Below, piece after piece: positions 1 through 12,700 of a stretch of 64,000 nt of DNA. Every line of letters begins with the position of its first letter. Positions within the stretch are counted from its first letter, which is position 1. The position numbers and the translations under genes were made by a program. The stretch is from Panorpa germanica (lineage: Eukaryota; Arthropoda; Insecta; Mecoptera; Panorpidae). The stretch covers positions 1,550,001-1,614,000 of the forward strand of contig OY783214.1 of assembly GCA_963678705.1 (NCBI GenBank). The letters are read 5' to 3'. The notes below the pieces were generated by a model, which saw only the letters and a program-made list of their open reading frames with translations, made no database searches and had not been told where the DNA came from.

Positions 1-379
1 TAATTCTCAATGCCATTAACAACTAGTTAACACAACATTTCCTGAATTTACCAATGACGCCATACAAACTGTGTATGTATACGACTATCAGCCATTTTAC
101 AATCATTTGCCGCGCTAAACATGTGCCGTCAGCATACGATAGCTAGCGAACCTGGTCTCTTAGACGTTCTCTGTACACGCTGTAAGCGAACTGTCAAATG
201 AACGGCTTAGAGGGGTCCACAAGTCGTTTCAACGCTAGTAACATTTAAATATTTCTTAATATTAGCAAAGTTCCTAACCTATTTTTATAGAGTTCTTTAT
301 AATCATTATTTCTTACAAACTAATTATGTCTAATCCTAAATTATTTCCCACATTAATATGTTATTGTATGTGTTGAGCA
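1..379. other. No gene recognised
   Basis: I see no long reading frame, splice-flanked exon or repeat terminus here. Base composition is closer to balanced than the neighbouring transposon sequence. It could be intron of the host ABCA gene or the 3' part of the antisense LINE relic that follows. Confidence 0.4.
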
Positions 380-1110
380 CGCTGAATGTGATCATTTAAT
401 CATATTATTATAAATTCTTATCATTCAGTGATGTGTGAAAAATATGGCTGCTGTTTTGGTTATGTTGAATTTTAGTTTACATTTAAAGTAAGTTTTTTAG
501 TTCGTTCATGGATTTTGGTAGTCTCCTGTTGATAGTGATGTCTAGTTTAGCTGAAAAGGAAGTGTAAGTTTGATGAGGCAAATAAGTAGTTTCTGCCTTT
601 AGAATATTATTGATGTAATAATTTTGTAGTAATAAGCTGTGTAAGGAGTCTTGGGGAATTATTGCACGTATTTCTCTTATAAAATATTTCCGCTTTAAGT
701 AAGTAATGGTTTTAAGTCTGTGGTGTTGTAGAAATTTTTTAGTAATGCTGTGTCAAGTGTACTTGATGGTGTGATGTTTCTGTTAAGTGAGTAGAGCGAA
801 AAATTATTGAGTTAGTTTTATCATGAAGTCGTGTATTTAATTGTTTCCGCTGGTAAGGAATATGGCAGCTGTATTTGTTTTGCTTATTTTTAGATTCTAT
901 TTGATGTAATAGTCTTTCAGGTCATCTAGGGCTAATGAATATCTACTGGTTGAGTCATGTGTCATCAGCGAATAATGTTAAGTGAATATTGTCTGCTTTT
1001 GGAAAATCAATGATGAAGCAGTTGAATAATGACAGACTAAGAAAAGAGCCATGTGGAACTTCTGCTAGTATATTCAGAGATTTGACTTTTTCAAATACAT
1101 CAAATGCAAC
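380..1110 (-). pseudogene. Decayed Jockey-type LINE reverse transcriptase, antisense
   Basis: Read on the minus strand, this stretch gives a broken reverse transcriptase. A PHGSFLSLSLFN segment (near 1070-1030) corresponds to the conserved PQGSVLSPxLFN block. FADDT (near 974-957) is the catalytic motif C. The following residues resemble the thumb-proximal part of Jockey-clade RTs. Many stops and frameshifts are present, so it is not functional. There is an internal near-duplication of the segment after the catalytic motif. The 5' part would lie above 1110, where only an A/T-rich tract with an 18-base poly(T) is visible. Clade placement is by family resemblance only. Confidence 0.6.
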
Positions 1111-1480
1111 TGTTCTGTATGTAAATACCTCTATTAAAATAGTATTTTATATTTTACTTAAAACTTTAATAAACGTATTTTCTATTTGGAAAATTGTAAA
1201 TATTTTTTTTTTTTTTTTTTATTTATTTTAGTTGATAGTGTTAAACAATGAATATAATAATCAGTTTTGCGAGTTTACATCGAGTCTTCTTGGTGAGCGC
1301 ACGTGTTTACAACAAACAAAACAATAAAATAAATAGTGATCTTTTTTTTTGCAAATTATAATATTTTTTTTTCGTGATAAATTAATATCTAAATTATAAT
1401 TTATATTTTATATTATTATTAAGTGATATTACTAAGAAGTGAAGTAACTTCTATTTAATTATCACTGGTTAATTACCAAT

Positions 1481-2782
1481 ATGGATATGGAGGTTGAACC
1501 TCCCGACAAAAATCCGAACAATAAAAACAACTCTGTGACTAACAAATCATTTCCTACAGATAAAACATCCAGTGATATAACAGAAAATTTAAATAACAAT
1601 AGTGACAATGTTAAAAAAATATATAATAATTTATACAACACAGAAACAAAATATGACTCGTATAAAGTAATGATAGTTAAAAATAATAGTGATGGAAATA
1701 CATTTTTTAGTTCTCTTAAATTAGCAGAAATAATTTGTAAAATTAGCAATAAATCTAATATAATAGAAATTAAAAAAGTAGGAAGAAATAGAGTAATCGT
1801 TCAATGTGCTAATGCAATACTAGCTAACGAAATTACTAAATCAACATTGCTGAAAAACAATGGGTATGAAGCGTTTATCCCATTTTACTGGTGCACAAAA
1901 GTAGCTATTATAAAAGGTGTTGATATAGAATATACGGAAGAAACAATTTTAAATAATATAGAGTGTCCACCTTTTAAAGTAACAAGAGTGCAAAGGCTAA
2001 ATCGAAAAATAAGAGTTGACGGAGCTATAAAATATGAACCCAGTACAACAGTAACACTATTCTTTGAAGGACTTGCAATTCCTGCTTATGTTTACATGTG
2101 GAGAGTGAGACGAGCATGTGAACCATTTGTACAACAGACGATACAATGTTATAATTGTTTTAAATTTAGACATGCAGCCACAAAATGTAGAGCAAAATGT
2201 AAATTCTGCGGAAGTGAAGACCATTTACGTACTGCATGCACATCTCCTAACCCGACATGCATAAATTGTAAACTTAACCACGAGGCTACAGACAATGTAT
2301 GTCCTGAAAAAAAAAGACAAATCAAGATAAAAGATCTCATGGCCCAACACAATCTCAGTTTTTATGAAGCAAAATTAGAATTAACAGAAAAAAATACAGA
2401 CTATTTATACTCAGTAAGAACTCAAAACTCTTTTGAAGCTCTAAACTACAATGAGACTTTTCCCAATATCACAAATAAATACAATAGTATCAACATAATA
2501 CCAACATACAAACCAAACCCATTAACCAGAAGAACTAATACCAGAGTGAATAAATCAAATACAGGTAACTCATTACAAAGATCTTACAGTCTACCACAAC
2601 CTACGACATCAACTAAAGAACCAATTCCAAAAAGAAGAAGAGAAGAAAAGAAACCTAACAATGAAGAAAGCGACACATACCTTAAGAAAACTAATCAAGG
2701 AAAAAACAGAAAGCAAATCAACCAAGAGAAACCTGATATTACAATGGAAAACAATGATAATGATACCTGCTATACATCATAA
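1481..2782 (+). CDS. LINE ORF1 gag-like nucleic-acid-binding protein
   Basis: This is a 433-residue open frame. The ATG at 1481 follows the 210-bp 5' UTR. The N-terminal ~50 residues are Asn/Ser/Lys-rich and look unstructured. Residues ~60-215 form the conserved region also found in the ORF1s at 24690 and 37624 (SYKVMIV, LAEIIC, EIKKVGRNR, FIPFYW). Residues ~222-280 hold three CCHC/CCHC-like zinc knuckles (CYNCFKFRHAATKC, CKFCGSEDHLRTAC, CINCKLNHEATDNVC). The C-terminus is basic and polar. By family knowledge it should bind the element RNA and form the retrotransposition particle with ORF2 protein. The frame is intact although ORF2 is broken. A 321-bp A-rich spacer separates it from ORF2. Confidence 0.85.
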   Translation: MDMEVEPPDKNPNNKNNSVTNKSFPTDKTSSDITENLNNNSDNVKKIYNNLYNTETKYDSYKVMIVKNNSDGNTFFSSLKLAEIICKISNKSNIIEIKKVGRNRVIVQCANAILANEITKSTLLKNNGYEAFIPFYWCTKVAIIKGVDIEYTEETILNNIECPPFKVTRVQRLNRKIRVDGAIKYEPSTTVTLFFEGLAIPAYVYMWRVRRACEPFVQQTIQCYNCFKFRHAATKCRAKCKFCGSEDHLRTACTSPNPTCINCKLNHEATDNVCPEKKRQIKIKDLMAQHNLSFYEAKLELTEKNTDYLYSVRTQNSFEALNYNETFPNITNKYNSINIIPTYKPNPLTRRTNTRVNKSNTGNSLQRSYSLPQPTTSTKEPIPKRRREEKKPNNEESDTYLKKTNQGKNRKQINQEKPDITMENNDNDTCYTS

Positions 2783-3331
2783 TATAATAAAAATAATGAT
2801 GACAAAATTAAAGATACAAACAAAGACCCAAATATTACATCCCAATCTCTTAGAAGCTACAAGAAACAAATATCTAGTGTACAATGGCCAAACTCGTAAG
2901 AAAACATCGATATATAAATTAAGTTTATTTTTTTAAAATCTATTCACATCACTAAACCTAATCGTTTAATAAATTTACTAAAATATTAAATCAACAATAA
3001 TTATATAAACATAAAGAAAAAAAATAAAATAAAATATATAAATAAATCAAACAACAAGACCAAGGTCAGATATAAAAATCAATAATTAATTAAAACAGTT
3101 AAAATGATAAATTTTATTCAATGGAACTGTAAAGGAGTCAGATATATTAAAGAGGAACTACAACATATGCTACAGAAGCATAACATACATATATGCATAC
3201 TATCAGAAACGTTTTTAACAAAAAATCTCAATTTCAACATCAAAGGCTATTTTATTGAAAGAGAAGATAGAATACAGAATACAAACTATAATCCCCAAGG
3301 GGTGTTGCTATCTTGATTCATAAATCTATCA

Positions 3332-4950
3332 TCATATATTATAATGTCCCAGGTGTTTGTTTATATTCTTATATTCTTATATGTTTGGTACTGAATTTTG
3401 TATGGCAGCGCGAAAACGGCTCCGGCGATCTTTTTAAAAATTTCCTATTTCGTAGAAAAAAAAATTCTAAGACTTTTGGCGTCCCCGGATTTTTCCCTAA
3501 ATTTCCTGGAAACCCGTAATTTTGGAAAAACTGGAAAATTCGAAAAAATACTTTTGCAAATATCTGACGAACTAGAAAATATAGAAAACTGAAATTTGGT
3601 ATGTGTATTGAGATTATAATTGTGCACATTTTTGAATAGTTGGAAATTTGAAATTTGAGTTCAGTAGCGGCGCGAATTTTTGGGGGCAATGTTAGAATAG
3701 AGTAAGGACGTTCAAATTTAATATGTAGGCTCGCTGTAGACAGTAATTAATGAAAAAAAATAAACAGCCCCAAATTTCCAGTGACGGCGGGAGTTGAGAC
3801 AGTAAAAGCCTAAAATATTGAAAATGTTGTATTATAACTTAGGGTATGTATTAAGACACTAATTGCGCATGTTTGCCAATAATTGGATTACCAAAATTTT
3901 AATTCAGTAGCGGCGTGATTTTTTAGGGGCAATGTCGCAACAGAGCTAGAACGTTGATATTTGGAACGTGGGCCCTATATAGAGTGTCATTAAAGACACA
4001 CTATAGAAAATTGCAACTTTCCAGAGGCGGCGGGCGCTGCGGGCCAAAGACCAGAAATATGAAATATATAGAGATAGGGCTATAGTTTAAAAAATATCCT
4101 ATATTATAATGTTCCAACTGTTTGAATCTATTCTTATATTCTTACCCTATATTATAATGTTCCAACTGTTTGAATCTATTCTTATATTCTTATATGTTTA
4201 TATGTCTGGTACTGAATTTTGTATGGCAGCGCGAAAACGGCTCCATCAATGTTTTTGAAAATTATCTATTTCGTAGAGAAAAAAATTCTAAGACTTTTGG
4301 CGTCCCCGGATTTTTCCCTGAATTTCCTGGAAACCCGTAATTTTGAAAAATCTGGAAAAAAGTGATTCCTTTTTTGCTGTATTACTTTGAATTCGTAAAA
4401 GATAAAAAGTTGAAATTTTACATGTGTATTAAGGTATTCAATGCTAACATTTCTCAAAAATTAGAAATTCAAAAATTCAAAAAGAGGTGGTTGAAGAAAT
4501 TCGGGGGCCCGGTAGAAATCTTTGGAGAACGTTCATATTCCGGATTCTGGAATAATTAAGTATATTATTAATAAAAGAAAAATTCAAAATTTCAAAATTT
4601 TGTTTGGGGGCACGGGAGGCAGTAATTTTCGAGTGTAAAAATTATGCTAGAAAGTTAAAATTTTGTATATAGGCTAACCTTGGTAACTTATTTACGAATC
4701 GAAAAAAAAAATCCCAAATTTTGAAAAAAAGTTGGTCAAATACCGCATAAATTGAAAATATTTTTTATTTTGATAAAAAAAATATATTTTCTTAGACACT
4801 TTGTATGAAAAATTAATTGTTATTACATGTAAAATTAATATAGGACGAGTTTATTTATTATTTCAATTTAAAGATGAAATTACCATTTTGACATGAAATT
4901 CAAGCCACACACAAAAAACAGACGTCGCTTGCGACGGGGGTAAAAGCTAG
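3332..4950 (+). mobile_element. Composite non-autonomous Helitron inside LINE ORF2
   Basis: The element begins TCATATATTATAATG and ends with a hairpin (CGTCGC-TT-GCGACG), then GGGGTAAAAGCTAG, and sits between A (3331) and T (4951). These are the textbook Helitron features: 5' TC, 3' hairpin then CTRR, A|T target. Removing 3332-4950 restores the LINE reading frame, so both ends are exact. A second 5'-like terminus (TCCTATATTATAATG) lies inside at 4097, so the copy looks like the 5' half of one Helitron joined to a whole second one, moved as a unit. The 5' half carries two ~250-bp modules with the core TTCAGTAGCGGCG that recur at 18-23.5 kb. No coding capacity is seen. Confidence 0.9.
4098..4193 (+). 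repeat. 48-bp tandem duplication of a Helitron 5' end
   Basis: The segment beginning CCTATATTATAATGTTCC at 4098 is repeated at 4146 with a period of 48 bp. It duplicates the terminus-proximal sequence of the inner Helitron. Confidence 0.8.
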
Positions 4951-7900
4951 TAAAATATAAACGAGTAATGCTAAATAACCCATTTAATTCGGTCGAAATA
5001 GTTAGAATAATTATAACAAATAACGAAACTGATGTAATATGTATTTTATCAATCTATGCTAAACCGAATCATAAACTATCTAATTCAAACTGGTCACTGA
5101 TAAAACAACAAATAGATGTTCCTGTTATACTTGCTGGAGATTTTAACGCGACTAATCTTGCTTGGGATATAAACTGTCCAGGTAGTCAGTATGAAGGTAA
5201 CGAATTGTTAGAATTCATAGAAAACGAAAATCTAAATATTATCAACGATGATAAACCAACTAGAGTAAGCAATCTCAGTACAAGGGACAGTATATTGGAT
5301 CTTACATTGGTATCTATGACGTTAACTCAACAAATTACTTCGTGGCAAGTTCTTGCAGATAGCTTAGGTAGTGATCACTACCCAATTTTTTTCTGTCTGA
5401 ATGACTATAATAAAGACCGTTACCGTACATCAGAATATTTAACGAGGAGAAATTTCCGAAAAGCAGATTGGGAGAAATATAGCCTTGAAATAGAAAGCAG
5501 AATTTCAAACCTTACTACAAATGGAATCACAAGTAATCCCCAAGATGTTGAAAACAAATACAACTAATTCAGAGATGTTATTAATAATTCGGCAGACATA
5601 CGTATTCCATCTACCAGATTGTATAATATAACTCCTAATAAAATAAAACCGTCTTGGTGGGACACAGAGTGCAATAAAATGATAGCTCAAAGAAAATTAG
5701 CACTAACTATTTTTAATAAAAATATGACAATGGCGAATTATTTAAATTATAAAAAACATCAAGCTAAAACGAGACGATATTTTAGAGCCAGGAAAAAAAT
5801 AGAATAACAGGATTTCTGCGAGAATTTAAACCCAAACACAACAACCAACATTGTCTGGAATAATATAAGAAAAATTAACATTAAAAGCTATAGTACTAAA
5901 AGGATAAGTGATAATGAAAATTTAATAGAAGAATTCATTAAAAAAAAAATTCCAAACAACAATTTAAATATTACTACCACTACCACCATAAAAGATAATT
6001 TCCTAGATAATAACATAAATATAAATGAAGTAAATTTCGCGTTAAATCATAATAAAAACAGTAGCACAGGATTTGATAAAATAAATTACAAAATGATACA
6101 AAACCTACCCGACAATGCAATAAATCATCTCACACAAATATATAATATCTCATTAAACACTGCTGATATACCATTAGACTGGAAAAAACATATCGTTGTT
6201 CCTATTTTAAAACCAGGAAAAGATCCAAACAAAGAAGAATCATTCAGACCAATTACTTTACTATCATGTATGGGCAAAACTATGGAATCAATCATCAAAA
6301 ATAGAATGGAATGGTATCTCGAACATCATAAAAGATTACCTGAGTTACAATTTGCTTTTAGAAAAACAAGAAGTACGCAGCATAACTTAAACATATTGAA
6401 TATCGATATTCAAAGAACATATAGTAAAAATCATTGTATGATAGCTGCATTCATTGACATTGAAGCTGCTTATGACAATGTTAATCTTAAAATATTAAAA
6501 GAAAAAGTAGAAAACATTGGTATATCTTCCAAAATATCCAACTGGATTATAAACTACTTCCAAAATAGAGAAATAACAGTTAGATACAATAATAAGTTAA
6601 CTGGTCCTATACTATGTAATCACGGAATTCCACAAGGCTCAATATTATCTCCATTATTATTCAACATATACACAGAAAACTTAACAACACTATCAGATAA
6701 CAACACAACAGTACTGATGTATGCAGATGACATGGTTATTTATAGTATGGGTCATACGCAAGATATAGCTCAAAACAGATTACAATTAAAATTAAGAAAA
6801 CTAGATATTTTACTAAAGGAAATCAAATTAAATATATCGTCAGAAAAAAGTAAAATAGTTATATTTACAAGGCATAGAATAAACTGCAGTCCAAAAATAA
6901 CCATCAGAAATAAAAATATAACTGTTAGTTCAAATACCAAATTTCTGGGTATATTTTTTGATACGAAAAGCACTTGGGCGAAAGAAATTGCACATATTAT
7001 TAACAAATGTCAAAAAGGCTTAAATTTGATGCGATGTATAGCAGGATACAAATGGGGCGCATACCCAACAACCTTAATAAAAATATATAAAGCTATTGTT
7101 AGACCGCATATTGACTATTCTAGTACTATGATCTGCACCGCAAATAACTCAAGATTAAAAAAAATTGAAATTATACAAAACAAATGTTTAAGAATAATAT
7201 TAGGTGCGATGGTTTCAACACCAATCCAAATCCTCAACTATCAAACTAATATTCCTCCGGTAAATATCAGAATACAACAAATATCAGACAGTTTCTTTTG
7301 TAAAAACAGACATAACTCATGTGGCCCCTTAAATACAAGATTATCTAAACTATATGTTCTTTATAATAAACCATATTGGACAACTCATAAAAAACCGGCA
7401 CTTTTAACTAGTTTTGATAGATATAATAACTTGAACTTAGAGGTACACAACATTATACCTTTTTTCAAATTTCCATTAGAAATAAGCATGACAACAACAC
7501 ATACAGAAATAAATTTGTTCAAGAAGAATGAAAGTAAGGAAATAACTTATCAAAAATATATGGAATATATTACAAAAGATGATATAAACTGGAGTATATG
7601 GTTTACCGATGGTTCATTCGAAAAAAACTCTAAAACTGGAGGAATTGGCATTTTCAATTATAATACAGATCAACAGTACAAATACAAACTTAACAACATC
7701 ACAAATTCTTATAATACAGAAATAACAGCAATTATGAAATTACTAGAAATAATACAAAAAACTGACAATAAAAATATATTAATCTTCACAGATTCTCGTA
7801 GTGTTTGTGTATCTTTAAATAACAATAAATTCAAAAACAATAATAATAACAAAATATGTTCAATTAAAGAATATCTTTTAAAAATGGAAAAAAATGATAT

Positions 7901-8718
7901 CAATGTTAAACTTATTTGGATTCCTGGACATGTAGGCATAAAAGGAAACGAAATGGCTGACAAACTGGCCAAAGAAGCTTGTGTAGATGGGGAAATAATC
8001 GAAATAAATTGGTCAATAAATGATTCCAAAAAAATAATTAAAGAAAATTGTATGGCAGAATGGCAGAATATATATAATGAGAAAAGTCAAAGTACTGGAA
8101 AATTTTTTTTTGCAGCGAATCAAAAAATTCCAACAACCACATGGTTTAATAAAAATCATTCACGAAGATATATTTCAACAAATTGTCGAATGAAATCTGG
8201 GCATTCTAGATGTCCAGCTCATCTATACAAAATAAATATAAAAGACACACCAAATTGTAGATGTGGAGAAGAAGGTTCTTTGGACCATATAATTCTAGGG
8301 TGTCATCTTTTGGCATCAAAAATTGATAGACTTTTAAATGAATTAAGTAATGTAGCTCAGTTCCCAGTCAACATGTCCTGTTTAATGACAAGTGAAGCAA
8401 CGGGAGAAATAGTAACTAACTTTGTGATAGAAAATAATATAGAAGTGTAATTTAAGTTAGAATATTTTATTTAGTATGTATTTAATTTTAAGTTTAATTT
8501 TTTAAAAGAATCAATTTATTTATATTTATTAGAATAATTATAATTTATATGTAAATTTTTATATAATTTTACAAATAAAACCAATGGCAAGAAGGCTGAA
8601 TAAGCCAAAGCCTAAATAAAAAAAAAAAAAAAATAATCAGTTTTGCTCGGATAACTCCTAGTATTTCCTCCTAGTAGTTGATGTCGTCACATACTAAAAG
8701 CATTTAATAAGCAATATT

Positions 8719-9330
8719 ATTTATTTTTGGTGTTACATCATAATATTTTGTGCATATAGTGCAGCTCAGTAGTACCAACTACTGCTGTGATACTGTGTTG
8801 TACCCAATAAATAGGGTTAGGAATGCTTTATCTAACACATCCTTTAGAGAAACGACATAGGCAAACGACTCATGTCTTTGATTAAACATGAGTTTAATTT
8901 ATCGAGCAGAAGTTTAGTTGAGGAATACCTGTGTACTAAATATGAGACCTGTGATCGAAACCAGCTCCTAACTGATATTTTAATACTAAAAAACTTGATG
9001 ATAATGGCTCGTAATGAGAACAGGAACCTTTCAAATCATAATATTATTATTATTGAATAAAATTAATTGAATCTTTGGGGTTTTGATAGGCAAACTTATC
9101 AATACATAGTGGAGTTTTATATAAAATCACTTATGGTTTAAAAATATCGTTGGTTCACGACCTCATTGCTTCCTGACCTTCTTCCCCACTACCAATGGCA
9201 ATCCTTTACTATCATTGTTAAGCAAGAGAAGTGCAAAAGAGATGCGGAATTTCACGTTAAAGCTTTAGCAACTGTTGCGTCGACCCATAATGTTTCAATA
9301 TAATCTCATGATGTAACACCAAAAATAAAT
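8719..9330. mobile_element. Short terminal-inverted-repeat element (MITE-like)
   Basis: A 23-bp perfect inverted repeat ending in GGTGTTACATCAT occupies 8719-8741 and, inverted, 9308-9330. The 612-bp element has no convincing coding frame; a 62-residue frame at 8872-9060 resembles nothing I know. A small internal palindrome (CAGTAGTA/TACTGCTG) lies near 8767. I could not find a clear target-site duplication, so the superfamily is open. It lies between the LINE and the copia element. Confidence 0.6.
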
Positions 9331-9424
9331 ATAACACTACTTATTATATTCTTTTAGTTTGTGACATTAACTAATAGAGTAACTATCTGTTATCAGAGCA
9401 AAATTAATTATTATATTATATTAT

Positions 9425-9619
9425 TGTTGGATTTAAATTTAACGCCCTCTAGGGTTTGACTATTCTACCTTTCTTTTTACACTCGGTATTACTATACTCT
9501 GTAATACCGTCCTACTATGTAATTCTATACTCTGTGACTCCATAACACATGTGTACATTTTAATTAAATAATAAACCTGATTAATATAAATTAATAGTTT
9601 ATCTCTGCTAAATATAACA
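9425..9619 (+). repeat. Copia left LTR
   Basis: 195 bp, TG...CA ended, nearly identical to 13465-13659. It should carry the element promoter and the RNA start. Outside it is ATTAT, the left target duplication. Confidence 0.95.
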
Positions 9620-9633
9620 GGTTATCGGCCCAG
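9620..9633 (+). promoter_or_regulatory. Primer binding site for initiator tRNA-Met half
   Basis: GGTTATCGGCCCAG directly follows the left LTR. Copia of Drosophila uses an internal fragment of initiator tRNA-Met with GGTTATGGGCCCAG; this copy differs at one base. The match supports assignment to the copia group. Confidence 0.8.
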
Positions 9634-9777
9634 ATAAACCTAGAGACGTTTAATGTGTGTTTTTCGGAAAAGTGGATAAAGACTTTTAGTGTGGTGAACA
9701 TAACCTTAAAAAAAAAACGTGACTGTTGAAACTGTTTCTGTTCTTCTTTGTGTATAAAGTGTTCTCAACGAATAAAA

Positions 9778-12700
9778 ATGGCATCGAATAATTCACTGGC
9801 ATTAATCGAGAAGTTAACCGGCCGTGAAAACTATTCGACTTGGCAATTCGCAGTGAAAACATACCTACAACACGAAGAATTATGGGATTGTATTGAGGTT
9901 AACCCGGCGTCACCCGCAGATTCAAAACGTGATACAAAAGCGAAAACAAAGTTAATTCTTCTGGTTGATCCGATCAATTACGTTCATATCCAAGAGGAAA
10001 ACACGGCCAAAGGAGTTTGGGACAAATTGGCTGCAGTGTTCGACGACTCAGGACTTACACGCCGAGTTGGTCTGCTACGTGATTTATGTAACACATCGTT
10101 AAGTGGATGTCAAAGTATAGAAGAGTATGTGAGCAAAATTATGTCAACTGCTCACAAGCTGCGCAACATTGGCTTTAAAGTGGACGACGAGTGGCTCGGG
10201 ACATTGCTGCTCTCCGGTCTGCCCGAATAACCAATGATTATTGCGATCGAAAGCTCAGACACAAAAATAACTGCAGACGGTGTTAAAGCAAAACTATTGC
10301 AAGATGTTAGAAATTCAGACAACAAAACAACGGCTTTTGCTGTCAACAAGAAGTTTCATAACAACTCTGTAAAGAAGAAGTTCTACAAGGGTCCGAGATG
10401 TTATTCCTGCAATCAATATGGACATAAACGTTCTGAATGCAACAAATACAAACCCATGAACAAGACACAGAAACCTAGCTCTTCTCATGCTGCTGTGTTT
10501 GTTACATCAACCCACTATGATGATGCTTGGTACATAGACTCCGGTGCTTCGGCACATATGACTAAGACCAAGAATATAATTGTAAAGGAAACTACCCCTA
10601 TAACAAAGAACATTCGTGTTGCTGATAACAAAGTGTTATCTGTGCAAAGCTCAGGAGTTGTCAGCTTAAACATTTATGACCAAAACGGACAAGAGAATAA
10701 GATTCTGTTCACAAATGTCTTATATGTTCCTGAATTGGCAATTAATCTGATATCTATAAGTCAAATTATTAAAAATGGAGGCCAAGTGAAATTTGATACC
10801 TCAGGCTGTGTGATCATGAACAGCAAGAATCAAATAATAGCAACTGCGAGCATTGTAAATAACATGTACCGACTGAACATGCCTGAAAGCCTTGCGCACA
10901 TGTCTAGTGTTGAACATGAAAAAGATGCTTTTTGCTTGGACCAGAGGATGGGACATCTTAATTTCCAAACTTTGAAAAAATTGTCTGATAACACAGAGCA
11001 TTTAACTTTCTCAGGAAATACAGAAAATCTGAAATGCATAACTTGTAAAGAAGGAAAGCAGACACGGTTACCTTTTAAAAGTGATGGATTAAGAGTCACC
11101 AAACACCTAGAACTGGTTCATTCTGACGTATGTGGACCAATGGAAACCCAGTCTCTCGGTGGGAGCAGATATTTTTTAACCTTCCTAGATGAATATTCCA
11201 AGAAGATTTCAGTATACTTTCTTCACAACAAGTCTGAAGTGCTCAGTAAATTCAAAGAATTCAAGCAAGAAGTTGAAAATCAATCGGATGCTCATATAAA
11301 GGTTCTTCGTACAGACAACGGACTTGAATACGATAACAAAGCCTTCTCTGATTACCTGAATGGTGCCGGAATCATTCATCAGACCACCACACCATACACG
11401 CCTAAACAGAATGGGACTGCGGAACGTATGAATCGGACACTGGTTGAAAAAGCGAAGTGCATGCTACTCAACGCTGGTCTGCCGAAGTTGTATTGGGCAG
11501 ATGCAATACACACTGCTGCTTACATCATCAATCGTTCCCCAACCAAATCCTTAGCTTTCAAGACTCCTATGGAAATCTGGTCTGGACGCAAACCAAATGT
11601 TAATCATATGCGTATATTTGGCTGCGAGGCAATGGTTCATCTACCTAAAGAAAAACGCAGAAAATGGGATCCAAAGGCTCAAAGAATGATCTTCATCGGA
11701 TACTGCGACAATACAAAAGGATACAGATTCACATTACCAAATACTAGAAAGGTAATAAAGAGCAGAGATGCTACATTTCTTGAATCCTCAGTGAAAAGAG
11801 ATTTTGTTTCGGTAGAATTGAATGAGACAGAAACTGAAAATGACAAAACAAATACAAGAAAAGAAGATGTAAGAGAAAATGCAACAACGGAAGAGGACAG
11901 CTTGATTGACAACGACACAAATTCAGAAAGTTCATATGAAACAGAGAAAGGAAACAGGTCAACATCCGACAGTGAATACTTACCTAACACCAGAATTGAT
12001 TCTCCTCCCGTCAGTAATGTGACATTGAGACCAAGAAATAAAAGAAAAAATAAGAATTTCAACTGTCCATGTACTGAAGAACATACTCATCTGTGTTTAT
12101 TCTCATCCTGTGTTCCTGTAACATATGAAGAAGCAGTACATTCAACAAATAAAAATGAATGGAAAAAGTCAATCAATGAAGAACTTGATGCTCATAAGAA
12201 AAATGAAACCTGGACATTGATAGAAAAACCTCCAAATGCCAAAGTGATCGGTAGTAAATAAGTGTTCCGAATAAAAGAAGAGTCAACGGGTCCACGGTTC
12301 AAATCAAGACTTTGTGCTAAGGGATATGCACAAACCGCAGGTATTGACTACACAGAAACCTTCGCTCCGACTGTAAGGTATGATTCAATACGTTTATTAC
12401 TTTCCATGGCTGTTCAAAATAAACTTAAAATCTTACAACTTGATGTAAAAACTGCATTTTTATATGGTGAACTTGAAGAGACCATATTTATGACTCCGCC
12501 TGAAGGTCTATCCTGTGAAAACGGTATGCAAATTGAGATATTTAGCAACGGTATTTTTATACATCAGACCAAGTATGTGGAACAACTGTTAGAGAAGTTT
12601 AACATGACTGACGCTAACCCGAACACTGTTCCAGTGGACCCCCATGTCAAGCTACAAAAGGAAGATGGAGAACCAGAGAAAAACTATCCTTATAGAGAAG

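Larger units (their letters stand above)
3104..8450 (+). pseudogene. LINE ORF2: endonuclease, reverse transcriptase, RNase H (broken)
   Basis: ORF2 starts at ATG 3104 (MINFIQWNCKG, the APE endonuclease start). Near 3300 one G is missing from a G run, shifting the frame. At 3331/3332 a Helitron interrupts the gene; the frame continues exactly at 4951. The endonuclease continues with AGDFNA (~5134) and SDHYPIFF (~5371). In-frame stops lie at 5565-5567 and 5805-5807, with the same frame open on both sides. The RT has FRPITLLS (~6244), FIDIEAAYDNV (~6452), GIPQGSILSPLLFN (~6626) and catalytic YADD (~6720). RNase H has FTDGSFEKN (~7602), FTDSRS (~7785) and IPGHVGIKGNEMADKLAKEA (~7919). A Cys/His tail (CRCGEEGSLDHIILGC) ends at ~8310. 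It would nick DNA and prime reverse transcription, but this copy cannot encode a complete protein. Confidence 0.9.
1271..8631 (+). mobile_element. Full-length I-like non-LTR retrotransposon (LINE 1)
   Basis: A 15-bp target-site duplication, AATAATCAGTTTTGC, flanks the element at 1256-1270 and 8632-8646, so both ends are defined. It starts with a 210-bp 5' UTR (GAGTTTACATCGAG...), carries ORF1 and ORF2, and ends in a short 3' UTR with GGCTGAATAAGCC and a poly(A) run at about 8617-8631. Without the nested Helitron (3332-4950) it is about 5.7 kb. The order gag-like ORF1, APE endonuclease, RT, RNase H and a Cys-rich tail is that of the I group; the RNase H excludes the Jockey clade. ORF2 has one frameshift and two stops, so this copy is dead but fairly young. 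Two related copies occur in the window (24660-37870 and 36049-37809). Confidence 0.9.

Noticed and set aside
3369-3689. Small frames in the Helitron 5' region
   Set aside because: Equivalent positions in other copies are not conserved as frames, and the Helitron has no protein homology.
11679-12062. Minus-strand frame within copia
   Set aside because: Shadow of the acidic linker between copia integrase and RT.
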